Positions 35,897 through 46,473 of a DNA stretch of 64,000 nt are shown in pieces. The notes under the pieces are model-generated. The model searched no databases, was not told the origin of the DNA, and was given only the letters and a program-made list of their open reading frames with translations. Origin of the DNA: Gallionellaceae bacterium (lineage in GTDB: Bacteria > Pseudomonadota > Gammaproteobacteria > Burkholderiales > Thiobacillaceae); assembly GCA_028714875.1 (NCBI GenBank), contig JAQTLN010000002.1:1-64000 (forward strand). Direction: 5' to 3'. Each line of letters starts with the position of its first letter. Position 1 is the first letter of the stretch. The translations under genes were made by a program, and so were the position numbers.

Positions 35897-36664
35897 TTAG
35901 CGAATGCAGGGAACCTTGCCGTCCTCATCCACGCTTGCCGGCACTTTGCCGATCCACATCTGATACATGGAGGTGAACCACATGATGGTGAAGGCGGTGC
36001 CCATGAATGCGCCGGAGATGATCACCATCCAGGCGAAGCCATCCCACACCTTGGTCAGATACCAGGATGCCACGTCGGTAATCAGGGACAGGAAGGGCGT
36101 GGCGAGCACGACGCATTTCAGCCAGGTGGGGCGCACCACCGCATGGGTGAAGATGAAGCCGACGATGAAGAAGATGAAGGTGATCGAGAACAGGTGAATG
36201 TGGGAAACGCGCACCAGGGTGGGGATGGTCATGCCCTCATCTTTGGCGGCCACGGACTTGAGGCCGTCGGGTGAGGTGAAGTTGGGCAGGTGCGGGTTTG
36301 CTTCCGGGTTGTGGCAGGCCACGCAGTGCTCTTGCAGGATCGGGGTGATCTTGGCTTCGATCTCGTCCGCTTTCGCGCCGTTGTGCAGCCAATCGAAGAT
36401 CACCTGGCGTTTTTCCTTGGGCAACATGTCCTGCATCGGCCCGCGCAGCGCGGTTTCCAGTTTGGTGCCATTCGGGTTGCCGCCGTAGGCGATCATCAAG
36501 TCCTTGCCGGACAACATCGGGTCGCCATCCTTGCCGGCGTGCGATTCCCAAACCTGAACCATGGCCATGCAATAGGCCAGGCCGAAGACCAGCAGCACAC
36601 TGGAAAACAGTACCCGCATCGACATCGGCAGGAATTTGAAGTGCACGTTATTCAAGTTGGACAT
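35897..36664 (-). CDS. Membrane-bound monohaem c-type cytochrome
   Basis: A 255-residue protein with one N-terminal helix (about 16-38), a periplasmic section with one CxxCH haem site (CVACH at 114-118) and then three or four membrane helices (from about residue 150). ATG 36664 follows GAGGAAC at the right spacing; an ATG seven codons earlier is less likely. The layout suggests a quinone- or terminal-oxidase-linked electron carrier. I recognise no named family with certainty, and the gene stands alone. The predicted position of the haem outside the inner membrane would allow contact with soluble cytochromes (inference). Confidence 0.75.
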   Translation of the reverse strand: MSNLNNVHFKFLPMSMRVLFSSVLLVFGLAYCMAMVQVWESHAGKDGDPMLSGKDLMIAYGGNPNGTKLETALRGPMQDMLPKEKRQVIFDWLHNGAKADEIEAKITPILQEHCVACHNPEANPHLPNFTSPDGLKSVAAKDEGMTIPTLVRVSHIHLFSITFIFFIVGFIFTHAVVRPTWLKCVVLATPFLSLITDVASWYLTKVWDGFAWMVIISGAFMGTAFTIMWFTSMYQMWIGKVPASVDEDGKVPCIR

Positions 36665-36760
36665 GATGGCGTTCCTCTTTAGCAATGGCGGCGGAGTGTA
36701 TAAGTGGACACTAATGTCGTCAATTTGACGCGGTGTCGCAAGGATGTTGCTTGATGATGG

Positions 36761-37098
36761 TCAACTTCGTGGATTCATGCGGGCGTACCAGGCCGCGGCG
36801 ACGAAAAAAAGCAAAGACAGCGCCACTTCGAATATTGCCAATGTTGCGGAATTGCCACGGTCAGACCAGGCCCGCACGGTGCCTTCCGTGAAATAGAGCC
36901 AGATCAGCAGGGTGGACCAGCGGTAGGTATAGACGCGGCCACGCAGAATACCGAACAGCGGCAGCAGCAGTGGCAACACTTTCAACACCAGCCAGGAGCC
37001 GCCCGGGTGCAGGGGGGCCAGCCAAAGCTCCCAGGCCACACTCAACCCGATCAACGCGATCAGGCTCGCGGAAGCCAGGTGGCGCAGCAGGGCGGGAC

Positions 37099-37102
<4 letters not shown>
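36761..37102 (-). CDS. DUF2069 small membrane protein
   Basis: A 113-residue protein of three or four hydrophobic helices (LIALIGLSVAWELWLAPLHPGGSWLVLKVLPLLLPLFG, then LLIWLYFTEGTVRAWSD), the signature of DUF2069. The GTG start at 37102 overlaps the stop of the HugZ-like gene (GTGA); a longer frame upstream runs inside that gene and is not real. Many proteobacteria carry wrbA followed by DUF2069, matching this three-gene unit. Function unknown. Confidence 0.85.
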
Positions 37103-38501
<1,399 letters not shown>

Positions 38502-38568
38502 CTAACGCAGGGCCTGCCAGCCCCCGCAAACAGGCACTGTATTTCGCGAAAAACATTTCCTGGCCGGA

Positions 38569-39195
38569 TCACGCCAGCAGGCCTTTCTCTTCCAGATAGG
38601 CGATGACCTGGGCCGCGGCTTCCTGTGGCGTGATCTGATCGTTGTGCAACACGAGTTCAGGGGCCAGAGGCGGCTCGTAGGGGTCGTCGATGCCGGTGAA
38701 GCCCATGCCCTTTCCGGCCGCCAGAGCGGCGCGCGCTTTCACGTAGAGGCCCTTGGGATCGCGGCTTTCACAGACAGCGATGGGAACTTCCACCATGATC
38801 TCGATGAACGGCAGGCCACTTTCCTGATGGATCTGGCGCGCCAGATCACGGTCCTTGCGATAGGGGCTGATGAAACTGGTCAGGGCAATGACGCCGGTGT
38901 CGGCGAACAGCCGCGCCACTTCGCCGATGCGGCGGATGTTCTCTTCCCGGTCGGCGGCGCTGAAGCCCAGATTTTTGTTGAGGCCGTGGCGCACGTTGTC
39001 ACCGTCCAGCACATAGGCCAGATGGCCGCGTTCGACCAGGGCATGTTCCAGAGTGAAGGCGATGGTGCTTTTCCCGGAACCACTGAGGCCGGTGAACCAG
39101 AGGGTGACGCCTTGCTGACGCAGCAGCTTTTCCCGGTCCGGCCGGGTGACGTGGCCTTCGTGCCAGGTGATGTTGGTTGCGTGGATTTCGGTCAT
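38569..39195 (-). CDS. cysC: Adenylylsulfate (APS) kinase
   Basis: A 208-residue kinase that phosphorylates APS to PAPS. Walker A GLSGSGKST (about residues 37-45), DGDNVRHGLNKNLGFSAADREENIRRIGEV, the FISPYRKDRD motif and KGLYVKAR all match CysC. The ATG at 39195 begins MTEIHATNITWHEG. A longer reading frame continuing to 40149 is the antisense of cysE and not part of this gene. The gene stands alone, divergent from cysE. Confidence 0.95.
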   Translation of the reverse strand: MTEIHATNITWHEGHVTRPDREKLLRQQGVTLWFTGLSGSGKSTIAFTLEHALVERGHLAYVLDGDNVRHGLNKNLGFSAADREENIRRIGEVARLFADTGVIALTSFISPYRKDRDLARQIHQESGLPFIEIMVEVPIAVCESRDPKGLYVKARAALAAGKGMGFTGIDDPYEPPLAPELVLHNDQITPQEAAAQVIAYLEEKGLLA

Positions 39196-39365
39196 GACTG
39201 TTGCTCCGGGTGAGGCTGGGTGAGATAGATCCCGCTTCTGAAAAACGCGGTCATGGGTGAATGCTACCGTTTCGGCCACGCGGCGTTTCGCCAACGTGCC
39301 GCGAAACCACGCCGGCGGTGGCGATGAATTGTGTTGATTTTGGCCACATTCGGAAGCGCTCAAGT

Positions 39366-39394
39366 TTGACCTGATTACTCGGGTATTGCATACT
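39366..39394 (+). promoter_or_regulatory. cysE promoter with an IscR type-1-like site
   Basis: TTGACC (39366-39371), 17 bases, then CATACT (39389-39394) make a good sigma-70 promoter about 30 bases before cysE. The stretch TTGACC-N7-TCGGGTAT resembles the promoter-overlapping IscR site at iscR (40200), with the same TTGACC and TCGGG halves seven bases apart. Confidence 0.6.
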
Positions 39395-39423
39395 TTCAAG
39401 ACTTTTTCATCCTGAATCACTTC

Positions 39424-40185
39424 ATGTTCAAACACCTGCGGGAAGACATCAGCGTCGTTTTCGACCGGGATCCGGCGGCACGCACCTTTTTCGAGGTGCT
39501 CACCACCTATCCAGGCCTGCACGCGATTCTCTGGCACCGCATGTCGCATGGGCTGTGGAACGCCGGGTTCAAGTGGCTGGCGCGTCTGTCCAGCGCGTTC
39601 GCCCGCTGGTTCACCGGGATCGAGATCCATCCGGGAGCGAGTATCGGCCGTCGCGTGTTCATCGACCATGGCATGGGCGTGGTGGTGGGCGAGACGGCCA
39701 TCGTCGGCGACGACTGCACGCTGTATCACGGCGTCACCCTCGGCGGCACGTCGTGGAACAAGGGAAAACGCCACCCGACACTGGAAGCCGGCGTGATCAT
39801 CGGCGCCGGCGCCAAGATACTCGGTCCCATCACCCTGGGACCGGGCGCCAAAGTGGGCTCCAACGCGGTGGTGGTGAAGGATGTGCCGGCGGGTGCCACC
39901 GCCATCGGCATCCCGGCCCGGATCCTTGATCCCGAACTGGACAAGGTGCGCGAGGAAGCAGCCAAGAAGCTGGGTTTTTCGGCTTACGCGGTGTCCAGCG
40001 ACATGAACGACCCGGTGGTGAAAGCCATCCACGGTCTGGTGGACCACTCCGCCATGACCGACCAGCGCATCGAATGGATCATCGCCGAATTGAAGCGTCT
40101 GGGTGGCGATGCCGAGGAAGACAAAGTAGGCGGCAAGCCCGACGATCACTTCGATCCGGCTTACCTGAATAAAATAGTCGACTAA
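39424..40185 (+). CDS. cysE: Serine O-acetyltransferase
   Basis: A 253-residue enzyme that acetylates serine for cysteine synthesis. The N-terminal helical domain ([34 protein letters not shown]) is followed by a left-handed beta-helix of hexapeptide repeats ([51 protein letters not shown]). It heads the isc gene run, consistent with supplying cysteine, the sulfur donor for IscS; cysE next to iscR is common in beta- and gammaproteobacteria. Confidence 0.95.
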   Translation: MFKHLREDISVVFDRDPAARTFFEVLTTYPGLHAILWHRMSHGLWNAGFKWLARLSSAFARWFTGIEIHPGASIGRRVFIDHGMGVVVGETAIVGDDCTLYHGVTLGGTSWNKGKRHPTLEAGVIIGAGAKILGPITLGPGAKVGSNAVVVKDVPAGATAIGIPARILDPELDKVREEAAKKLGFSAYAVSSDMNDPVVKAIHGLVDHSAMTDQRIEWIIAELKRLGGDAEEDKVGGKPDDHFDPAYLNKIVD

Positions 40186-40195
40186 AGCCTGAGTA

Positions 40196-40228
40196 ATAGT
40201 TGACCAAAATGATCGGGATTAGTAGAGT
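40196..40228 (+). promoter_or_regulatory. iscR promoter with IscR type-1 binding site
   Basis: TTGACC at 40200-40205, 17 bases, TAGAGT at 40223-40228. AATAGTTGACC-N7-TCGGGATTA overlapping the -35 matches the consensus for [2Fe-2S]-IscR type-1 sites (ATA-SYYGAC...), so autorepression as in E. coli is expected. Confidence 0.75.
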
Positions 40229-40261
40229 GTCGATATCTTCCATCAAACACCGAGGTTCACC

Positions 40262-40747
40262 ATGCGCTTGACCACCAAAGGACGTTTCGCGGTAACCGCG
40301 ATGATCGATCTGGGCATGCGCCATCAGCGCGGCCCCATTACCCTGGCCGGCATCAGCGAGCGTCAGCGCATTTCCCTGTCCTATCTGGAACAGTTGTTCG
40401 GTCGTCTGCGCCGTCAGGGCATCGTCGACAGTGTGCGTGGTCCCGGCGGCGGCTATACCCTGGCCAGACCGCTGGAGGAAATCTCGGTGGCGGCGATCAT
40501 CCGCGCCGTGGATGAGCCGATCGATGCCACTCAGTGTGGTGGCCTGGGCAATTGCCACGACGAACGCGAGTGCATGACCCACGATCTGTGGACGAATCTG
40601 AACAAGCGCATCTACGATTACCTGGAATCGGTGACGCTGGGTGAGCTAGTCGCCAAGCAACTGGTAAAACAGGCGCAGGAAGAAGAATCCCCGCGCAAGG
40701 AAACGCGCCGCGTGATCGGTTCGGCGGAACTCAAAGCCGCGTACTGA
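40262..40747 (+). CDS. iscR: Fe-S cluster regulator IscR
   Basis: A 161-residue Rrf2-family regulator. A winged helix at the N-terminus ([17 protein letters not shown] ... [25 protein letters not shown]) is followed by cluster ligands Cys92, Cys98, Cys104 and His107 at the same positions as in E. coli IscR. With a [2Fe-2S] cluster it represses the isc operon. The first gene of iscRSUA-hscBA-fdx-iscX. Confidence 0.97.
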   Translation: MRLTTKGRFAVTAMIDLGMRHQRGPITLAGISERQRISLSYLEQLFGRLRRQGIVDSVRGPGGGYTLARPLEEISVAAIIRAVDEPIDATQCGGLGNCHDERECMTHDLWTNLNKRIYDYLESVTLGELVAKQLVKQAQEEESPRKETRRVIGSAELKAAY

Positions 40748-40764
40748 TACGCAGCCGACGGAGC

Positions 40765-41985
40765 ATGATGAATATGGTCAAAACCCCCATTTACCTCGAC
40801 TACTCGGCCACCACACCGGTGGACCCGCGCGTGGCCGCGAAGATGATTCCCTACCTCACCGAGATGTTCGGCAACCCCGCTTCGCGTTCCCATGTGTTCG
40901 GCTGGGACGCGGACCGCGCGGTGGAAGAAGCGCGCGGCCATGTCGCGGCGCTGGTCAACGCCGATCCACGGGAAATCGTCTGGACCTCCGGCGCCACCGA
41001 ATCCAACAACCTCGCCATCAAGGGCGCGGCGCACTTCTATCACGGCAAGGGCAAGCACCTGATCACGGTGAAGACCGAGCACAAGGCGGTGCTGGATACC
41101 TGCCGTGAACTGGAGCGCGAAGGCTATGAAGTCACCTATCTGGGCGTGCGGCCCGACGGCCTGATCGATCTGGAAGAACTCAAGGCGGCGATTCGCCCCG
41201 ACACCATCCTGGTGTCCGTGATGTTCGTGAACAACGAGATCGGCGTGATCCAGGACATCCCGGCCATCGGTGAGCTGTGTCGTTCCAAAGGCATTATTTT
41301 CCATGTCGACGCCGCGCAGGCGGCCGGCAAGGTGGAAATCGATCTGGGCACACTCAAGGTCGATCTGATGTCCTTCTCCGCGCACAAAACTTACGGTCCG
41401 AAAGGCATCGGCGCCCTCTACGTGCGGCGCAAGCCGCGCGTGCGCCTGGAAGCGCAGATGCACGGTGGTGGCCATGAGCGCGGCATGCGTTCCGGCACCC
41501 TGCCGACTCACCAGATCGTCGGCATGGGCGAAGCCTTCCGCCTCGCCAAGCTGGAAATGGGCGCCGAGACCGAGCGCATCCGCAGCCTGCGCGACAAGCT
41601 CTATAAAGGCTTCCAGGACATGGAAGAAGTGCACCTCAACGGCGATTTCGAACGTCGCATCGCCGGCAACCTCAATGTCAGCTTCAATTTCGTCGAGGGT
41701 GAAAGCCTGATCATGGCGATCAAGGATCTGGCCGTCTCGTCCGGTTCCGCCTGCACCTCGGCCAGCCTGGAGCCGTCCTACGTGCTCAAGGCGCTGGGCC
41801 GCAATGACGAACTCGCGCACAGTTCCATCCGTTTCACCATCGGCCGCTTCACCACCGAGGAAGAAATCGACTACACCATCAAGCTGCTGCACGAAAAGAT
41901 CGGCAAGCTGCGCGAAATGTCGCCGTTGTGGGAGATGTTCAAGGATGGTGTCGACCTCGACACGGTGCAGTGGGCCGCACACTGA
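40765..41985 (+). CDS. iscS: Cysteine desulfurase IscS
   Basis: A 406-residue PLP enzyme that takes sulfur from cysteine for Fe-S cluster and tRNA thiolation. PLP lysine Lys208 ([11 protein letters not shown]), catalytic loop Cys330 ([16 protein letters not shown]) and the group I length are all normal. GGAG precedes two consecutive ATGs (40765, 40768), either of which may be used. It follows iscR by 17 bases. Confidence 0.97.
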   Translation: MMNMVKTPIYLDYSATTPVDPRVAAKMIPYLTEMFGNPASRSHVFGWDADRAVEEARGHVAALVNADPREIVWTSGATESNNLAIKGAAHFYHGKGKHLITVKTEHKAVLDTCRELEREGYEVTYLGVRPDGLIDLEELKAAIRPDTILVSVMFVNNEIGVIQDIPAIGELCRSKGIIFHVDAAQAAGKVEIDLGTLKVDLMSFSAHKTYGPKGIGALYVRRKPRVRLEAQMHGGGHERGMRSGTLPTHQIVGMGEAFRLAKLEMGAETERIRSLRDKLYKGFQDMEEVHLNGDFERRIAGNLNVSFNFVEGESLIMAIKDLAVSSGSACTSASLEPSYVLKALGRNDELAHSSIRFTIGRFTTEEEIDYTIKLLHEKIGKLREMSPLWEMFKDGVDLDTVQWAAH

Positions 41986-42004
41986 TATTGGTTAGGAGAA
42001 AAAC

Positions 42005-42436
42005 ATGGCATATAGCGAACAAGTACTCGACCATTACGAAAATCCGCGCAACGTGGGCGCCTTTGAAAAGGATGCCGGCGACGTCGGCACCGGCATGGTC
42101 GGTGCGCCGGCCTGCGGCGACGTCATGAAATTGCAGATTCGGGTCAACGACCAGGGCATCATCGAAGATGCCAAGTTCAAGACCTACGGCTGTGGTTCCG
42201 CCATCGCCTCGTCTTCCCTGGTGACCGAATGGGTCAAGGGCAAGACCCTGGATGAGGCGATGAACCTCAAGAACACCCAGATCGCCGAAGAACTGGCGCT
42301 GCCGCCGGTGAAGATCCATTGCTCCATCCTGGCGGAAGACGCCATCAAGGCAGCGGTGGCCGATTACAAACAGAAGCACGGCAACAAAGCGGGCAGCACG
42401 GAATACACCGCCTGCAATCCGCCGGTTGCCGCTTAA
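42005..42436 (+). CDS. iscU: Fe-S scaffold protein IscU
   Basis: A 143-residue scaffold on which IscS builds clusters. The three cluster cysteines lie in APACGDVMK, TYGCGSAIAS and KIHCSILAEDA, with the HscA recognition motif LPPVK just before the last. The C-terminus is some 15 residues longer than E. coli IscU (NKAGSTEYTACNPPVAA) with an extra Cys. AGGAG precedes the ATG. Confidence 0.97.
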   Translation: MAYSEQVLDHYENPRNVGAFEKDAGDVGTGMVGAPACGDVMKLQIRVNDQGIIEDAKFKTYGCGSAIASSSLVTEWVKGKTLDEAMNLKNTQIAEELALPPVKIHCSILAEDAIKAAVADYKQKHGNKAGSTEYTACNPPVAA

Positions 42437-42448
42437 GAGGGCTTAGTC

Positions 42449-42772
42449 ATGGCTGTCACCCTGTCCGAACGCGCCGCCACCCACGTCAAGAACTTCCTCG
42501 CCAAACGGGGCTCGGGGCTGGGTCTCAAGCTCGGTGTACGCACCTCCGGTTGTTCCGGCATGGCCTACAAGCTGGAATTCGTCGATGTCGAAGACCCGGA
42601 AGACACCAAGCTCGAATGCCACGGCGTCACCGTCTACGTCGACCCCAAGAGCCTGGCCTACCTCGACGGCACGGAACTGGATTACACCCGCGAAGGCCTC
42701 AACGAAGGTTTCAAGTTCAACAACCCCAACGTCAAGTCCGCCTGCGGCTGCGGCGAGTCGTTCAACGTCTGA
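42449..42772 (+). CDS. iscA: Iron-sulfur assembly protein IscA
   Basis: A 107-residue A-type carrier. The conserved cysteines are in [10 protein letters not shown] and SACGCGESF. It accepts clusters from IscU and delivers them, especially [4Fe-4S], to targets. The ATG follows the iscU stop by 12 bases. A palindromic repeat begins five bases after the stop. Confidence 0.96.
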   Translation: MAVTLSERAATHVKNFLAKRGSGLGLKLGVRTSGCSGMAYKLEFVDVEDPEDTKLECHGVTVYVDPKSLAYLDGTELDYTREGLNEGFKFNNPNVKSACGCGESFNV

Positions 42773-42777
42773 AAGCT

Positions 42778-42850
42778 GTAGGTTGGGCAAAGCGAAGCGT
42801 GCCCAACGAACCGTTGCAATGTTGGGCACGCTTCGCTTTGCCCAATCTAC
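42778..42850. repeat. Long palindromic repeat (GTTGGGCA...TGCCCAAC type) between iscA and hscB
   Basis: Two 30-base arms, 42778-42807 and 42821-42850, are inverted copies with one mismatch, and each arm is itself near-palindromic (GTTGGGCA ... TGCCCAAC). The loop is 13 bases. It translates as VGWAKRSVPN and is of the type found dispersed in many proteobacteria. It lies inside the isc operon, so its RNA would form a very stable hairpin there. Confidence 0.9.
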
Positions 42851-42876
42851 GCCTCTGCCCACCGCCAATTAAATAA

Positions 42877-43404
42877 ATGCTCGATTTCTCCCGCGATCAC
42901 TTCGCCCTGTTCGGCCTGCCCACCAGCTACGCGCTGGACTCGGCGCGCCTGGATCAGGCTTATCGCGACATCCAGTCGGAAATTCATCCGGACAAGTTCG
43001 CCCATGCGGGAGAGGCCGAGCAGCGACTATCCATGCAGTGGACCACGCGGGTGAACGAGGCTTACCAGACCCTGCGGCGGCCGTTCGATCGCGCCAACTA
43101 TCTGTTGCGGTTGCGGGGCATCCACGCGATGGACGCCAACAACACCTCGATGCCGATGGATTTCCTCATGCAACACATGGAGTGGAGCGAGGAATTGGCC
43201 GACGCGAAAGAAGCCCAGGATATGGCGGTGCTGGATCGCTTGGAAAAAACTTTGCGCGACGAAGCGCGCGAACTCCAGGCGCAACTGGCCGAACAGATCG
43301 ATCAACGCCACGATTACCCCGCCGCCGGCGAAACCCTGCGCAAACTGCGTTTCACCGACAAATTGCTTGCCGATGTCGGCAATGCCTACGAGGAAATTGC
43401 GTAA
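42877..43404 (+). CDS. hscB: Co-chaperone HscB
   Basis: A 175-residue J-type co-chaperone that brings IscU to HscA. The J domain at the N-terminus has the HPD motif (EIHPDKFAHAG), and a C-terminal helical bundle (about 95-175) binds IscU. The gap from iscA (104 bases) is filled mostly by the repeat at 42778. Confidence 0.95.
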   Translation: MLDFSRDHFALFGLPTSYALDSARLDQAYRDIQSEIHPDKFAHAGEAEQRLSMQWTTRVNEAYQTLRRPFDRANYLLRLRGIHAMDANNTSMPMDFLMQHMEWSEELADAKEAQDMAVLDRLEKTLRDEARELQAQLAEQIDQRHDYPAAGETLRKLRFTDKLLADVGNAYEEIA

Positions 43405-43465
43405 GGCGTAAGGCGTGAGGCGTGAGGCAACGGCCTCGCGCCTCACGCTTAGCGCCTCACGCCTG
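43405..43465. repeat. GCGTGAGGC inverted/direct repeat between hscB and hscA
   Basis: GGCGTAAGGCGTGAGGCGTGAGGC is inverted as GCCTCACGCTTAGCGCCTCACGCC after a short loop. It starts at the hscB stop codon and ends eight bases before hscA, leaving hscA without a recognisable Shine-Dalgarno sequence. Confidence 0.8.
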
Positions 43466-43472
43466 ATGAACT

Positions 43473-45341
43473 ATGGCTCTCCTGCAAATTTCCGAACCTG
43501 GTCTATCCACCGCGCCGCACCAGCATCGACTGGCGGTCGGCATCGATCTGGGCACCACCAATTCCCTGGTTGCCACGGTGCGCAACGGCGTTTCCGTGGT
43601 GCTCAACGATGCCTATGGTCACGGTCTGCTGCCTTCGGTGGTGCGCTACCTGGCGGACGGCGGCACCAGTGTCGGTCAGGCCGCCCAGCGCCAAGCGGCG
43701 GAGGACCCGCACAACACGATCATCTCGGCCAAGCGCTTCATGGGGCGCGGCATCAAGGACATCCCCGATTTGTCCACCATGCCCTACAAGTTTGTCGACG
43801 CGCCCGGCATGTTGCAGATCAGGACGGTCGCCGGGGTGAAAAGCCCGGTCGAGATTTCCAGTGAAATCCTCAAGGTCCTGAAGACGCGCGCCGAAGCCAG
43901 TCTGGGTGGCGAACTGGTGGGCGCGGTCATCACCGTGCCGGCCTATTTCGACGACGCGCAGCGCCAGGCCACCAAGGATGCCGCGCGCCTGGCCGGCCTC
44001 AACGTGCTGCGCCTGCTCAACGAACCCACCGCCGCCGCCATTGCCTACGGCCTCGATAACGCCGCCGAAGGCATCTACGCGGTCTACGACCTGGGGGGCG
44101 GCACCTTCGATATTTCCATCCTCAAGCTCACTCGGGGTGTCTTCGAAGTGCTCGCCACCAACGGCGACTCCGCCCTGGGCGGTGATGATTTCGACCGCCG
44201 TATCTACTGCTGGATACTGGAACAGGCCAAGGTCCACACGCTCGATGACCGCGACAAGACCCTGCTGATGGCGCGCGCCCGCGAGGCCAAGGAAACCCTC
44301 TCCGAGCACGCCTCGGCACACATCACCGTGGTGCTTTCCACCGGCGAAGTGGTCGACCTCAACCTGAGCGAGGAAATCTTCAACGAAATGACCGCCAGCC
44401 TGGTCAACAAGACCTTGCTGCCCTGCCGCAAGGCTTTACGCGATGCCGGCCTGGCGGCGGAGGAAGTGAAGGGCGTGGTGATGGTCGGCGGTTCCACCCG
44501 CATCCCGCGTGTCCAGGCGGCGGTGGGCAACTTCTTTGGCCAGACGCCACTGACCAACCTCGACCCGGACAAGGTCGTCGCCCTCGGCGCGTCAATCCAG
44601 GCCAACGTCCTGGCCGGTAACAAGAGCGGCGACGAGTGGCTGCTGCTCGACGTGGTGCCGCTCTCCCTCGGCCTGGAAACAATGGGTGGCCTGACGGAAA
44701 AGATCATCCCGCGCAACGCCACCATCCCCACCGCGCGCGCCCAGGAATTCACCACCTACAAGGACGGCCAGACCGCCATGAGCATCCATGTGGTGCAGGG
44801 CGAACGCGAACTGGTCGCCGATTGTCGCTCGCTGGCGCGCTTCGAGCTGCGCGGCATTCCGCCGATGGTGGCCGGCGCCGCCCGCATCCGCGTCACCTTC
44901 CAGGTCGATGCCGACGGCCTGCTCTCGGTCAGCGCCCGCGAACTCGGCACCGGGGTCGAATCGCACATCGCCGTGAAGCCCTCGTATGGCCTCGGTGACG
45001 ACGAAGTCGCGCGCATGCTGCAAGACTCTTACGCCCACGCCCAGGACGACATGACCGCGCGCAACCTGGCCGAAGCCAAGGTCGATGGACGCCGCCTGGT
45101 CGATGCGACCGAGGCCGCGCTCAAGGAAAACGGCGCCGCGTTGCTCGGTGGGAGCGAGCGCGCCCAGGTTGAAAAACTGCTGGCCAGCCTCCAGCTTGCG
45201 CTCGACGGCAACGATCTTTCCGCCGTCAAACGCGCCACCGAAGCGCTTAACCAGGGCACGGTAGAATTCGCCGCCCGGCGCATGGATATGAGCGTGAAAC
45301 AAGCGCTCACCGGGCAGCGCCTGGATGCGCTGGAACTCTGA
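43473..45341 (+). CDS. hscA: Fe-S chaperone HscA
   Basis: A 622-residue Hsp70-type ATPase. Nucleotide-binding domain motifs: [46 protein letters not shown] and [11 protein letters not shown]; substrate domain from about 390. It drives cluster release from IscU. Length and divergence from DnaK (no long Gly-rich tail) identify HscA. The ATG at 43473 is used because the conserved N-terminus begins within it, though the site upstream is repeat sequence. Confidence 0.96.
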   Translation: MALLQISEPGLSTAPHQHRLAVGIDLGTTNSLVATVRNGVSVVLNDAYGHGLLPSVVRYLADGGTSVGQAAQRQAAEDPHNTIISAKRFMGRGIKDIPDLSTMPYKFVDAPGMLQIRTVAGVKSPVEISSEILKVLKTRAEASLGGELVGAVITVPAYFDDAQRQATKDAARLAGLNVLRLLNEPTAAAIAYGLDNAAEGIYAVYDLGGGTFDISILKLTRGVFEVLATNGDSALGGDDFDRRIYCWILEQAKVHTLDDRDKTLLMARAREAKETLSEHASAHITVVLSTGEVVDLNLSEEIFNEMTASLVNKTLLPCRKALRDAGLAAEEVKGVVMVGGSTRIPRVQAAVGNFFGQTPLTNLDPDKVVALGASIQANVLAGNKSGDEWLLLDVVPLSLGLETMGGLTEKIIPRNATIPTARAQEFTTYKDGQTAMSIHVVQGERELVADCRSLARFELRGIPPMVAGAARIRVTFQVDADGLLSVSARELGTGVESHIAVKPSYGLGDDEVARMLQDSYAHAQDDMTARNLAEAKVDGRRLVDATEAALKENGAALLGGSERAQVEKLLASLQLALDGNDLSAVKRATEALNQGTVEFAARRMDMSVKQALTGQRLDALEL

Positions 45342-45359
45342 ACACTAACGAGCCTTGTC

Positions 45360-45698
45360 ATGCCCCAACTGATAGTCCTGCCCCACGTCGAACTCTGCCC
45401 TGACGGCGCCGTCATCGACGCCCAGAAAGGTGTTTCCCTCTGTGACCTCCTGTTGCAAAACGGTATCGAGATCGAACACGCCTGCGAGAAATCCTGCGCC
45501 TGCACCACCTGCCACGTGGTTGTGCGCGAAGGCTTCAACAGCCTTTCCGAAGCCACCGAACTGGAAGATGATTTGCTCGACAAGGCCTGGGGCCTGGAAC
45601 CCACCTCGCGTCTGTCCTGCCAGGCGTTGATGGGCAAGGAAGACTTGGTGGTGGAAATCCCGAAATACACCATCAACATGGTCAAAGAGGGGCATTGA
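45360..45698 (+). CDS. fdx: ISC-type [2Fe-2S] ferredoxin
   Basis: A 112-residue adrenodoxin-type ferredoxin that supplies electrons for cluster assembly. Cluster ligands Cys42, Cys48, Cys51 and Cys87 are in ACEKSCACTTCHVV and RLSCQAL. It lies 18 bases after hscA and 1 base before iscX. Confidence 0.96.
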   Translation: MPQLIVLPHVELCPDGAVIDAQKGVSLCDLLLQNGIEIEHACEKSCACTTCHVVVREGFNSLSEATELEDDLLDKAWGLEPTSRLSCQALMGKEDLVVEIPKYTINMVKEGH

Positions 45699-45699
45699 A

Positions 45700-45894
45700 A
45701 TGAAATGGACCGACACCCTGGATATCGCCATCGCCCTGGCTGAACATCACCCGGACGTGGACCCGCGCTATGTGCGCTTCACCGACCTGCACCGTTGGGT
45801 GATGGAACTGGAAACGTTCTCTGACGACCCCAATCATTCCGGGGAAAAGATCCTGGAAGCCATCCAGGCCGCCTGGATCGAGGAAATGGATTGA
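45700..45894 (+). CDS. iscX: Fe-S assembly protein IscX
   Basis: A 64-residue acidic protein (MKWTDTLDIAIALAEHHPDVDPRYVRFTDLHRWV) matching IscX/YfhJ, which binds IscS and iron and tunes cluster assembly. The last canonical gene of the isc operon; its stop overlaps the next start. Confidence 0.95.
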   Translation: MKWTDTLDIAIALAEHHPDVDPRYVRFTDLHRWVMELETFSDDPNHSGEKILEAIQAAWIEEMD

Positions 45895-46442
45895 AAGTCT
45901 TAGGATTAAAAGTCTTATTGACTGCTCTGGCGCTCACGCTACTGCCTCTGGCGGCTCAGGCTGAAGGCCTCGGCTTCAAGGGCGTCGATCTTGGTTCACC
46001 CCTGTCCCGTGTCGCCAGCAACCCGCGTTATGCCTGCCGCGCCGTCAACACGCCGATCGGCGACACCATCTGCAGTCTGCGCCCGAGCGAAGCGGAAACC
46101 ATCGCCGGCGCGGCCGTGGCCTCACTGTTCTATTTCTACGACGCCAGCAGTCTTAGCGGCATCCAGATCACCATCGCGGAAACGGATTTCCAGCGGGTGG
46201 TCGATGCCCTCGCCACCAAATATGGTGCCGGCAAGCTCAACAGTGAAATGGTGAAGAACCTCAAGGGCGCGGTGCATGAAAACCGTATCTGGCTCTGGCA
46301 ATACCCGGAAGCCAGTCTGCAAGCACAACGCTATGCCGGTCGCCTGGATAAATCAGTCATCCGTTATAACGACGACAACGCGGCCAGTCGGGTGAAGCAA
46401 CGCCGCGCCGCCGCCGCCAAGGACCCGAAGCGGGACTTGTAG
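45891..46442 (+). CDS. Exported hypothetical protein
   Basis: A 183-residue protein with a signal peptide (LLTALALTLLPLAAQA, to about residue 23). The mature part has two Cys (RYACRA, TICSL) that could form a disulfide, then a conserved-looking beta/alpha region (FQRVVDALATKYGAGKLNSEMVKNLKGAVHENRIWLW). The TTG start overlaps the iscX stop codon, so it is translationally coupled to the isc operon. I do not recognise the family. The stop TAG is formed by the repeat at 46439. Confidence 0.7.
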   Translation: MKVLGLKVLLTALALTLLPLAAQAEGLGFKGVDLGSPLSRVASNPRYACRAVNTPIGDTICSLRPSEAETIAGAAVASLFYFYDASSLSGIQITIAETDFQRVVDALATKYGAGKLNSEMVKNLKGAVHENRIWLWQYPEASLQAQRYAGRLDKSVIRYNDDNAASRVKQRRAAAAKDPKRDL

Positions 46443-46473
46443 GATGGGGTGAGCGATAGCTCAACCCATCTAC
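46439..46473. repeat. GTAGGATGGG palindromic repeat supplying two stop codons
   Basis: GTAGGATGGG (46439-46448) faces CCCATCTAC (46465-46473) over a GC-poor loop. The TAG in the left arm ends the plus-strand gene at 46440-46442 and the TAG on the opposite strand of the right arm ends the V-ATPase subunit I gene at 46470-46472. It may also act as a bidirectional terminator. Confidence 0.8.

Noticed and set aside
39196-40149. A 300-codon N-terminal extension of cysC
   Set aside because: The extension is antisense to cysE, and CysC begins normally at MTEIHATN.
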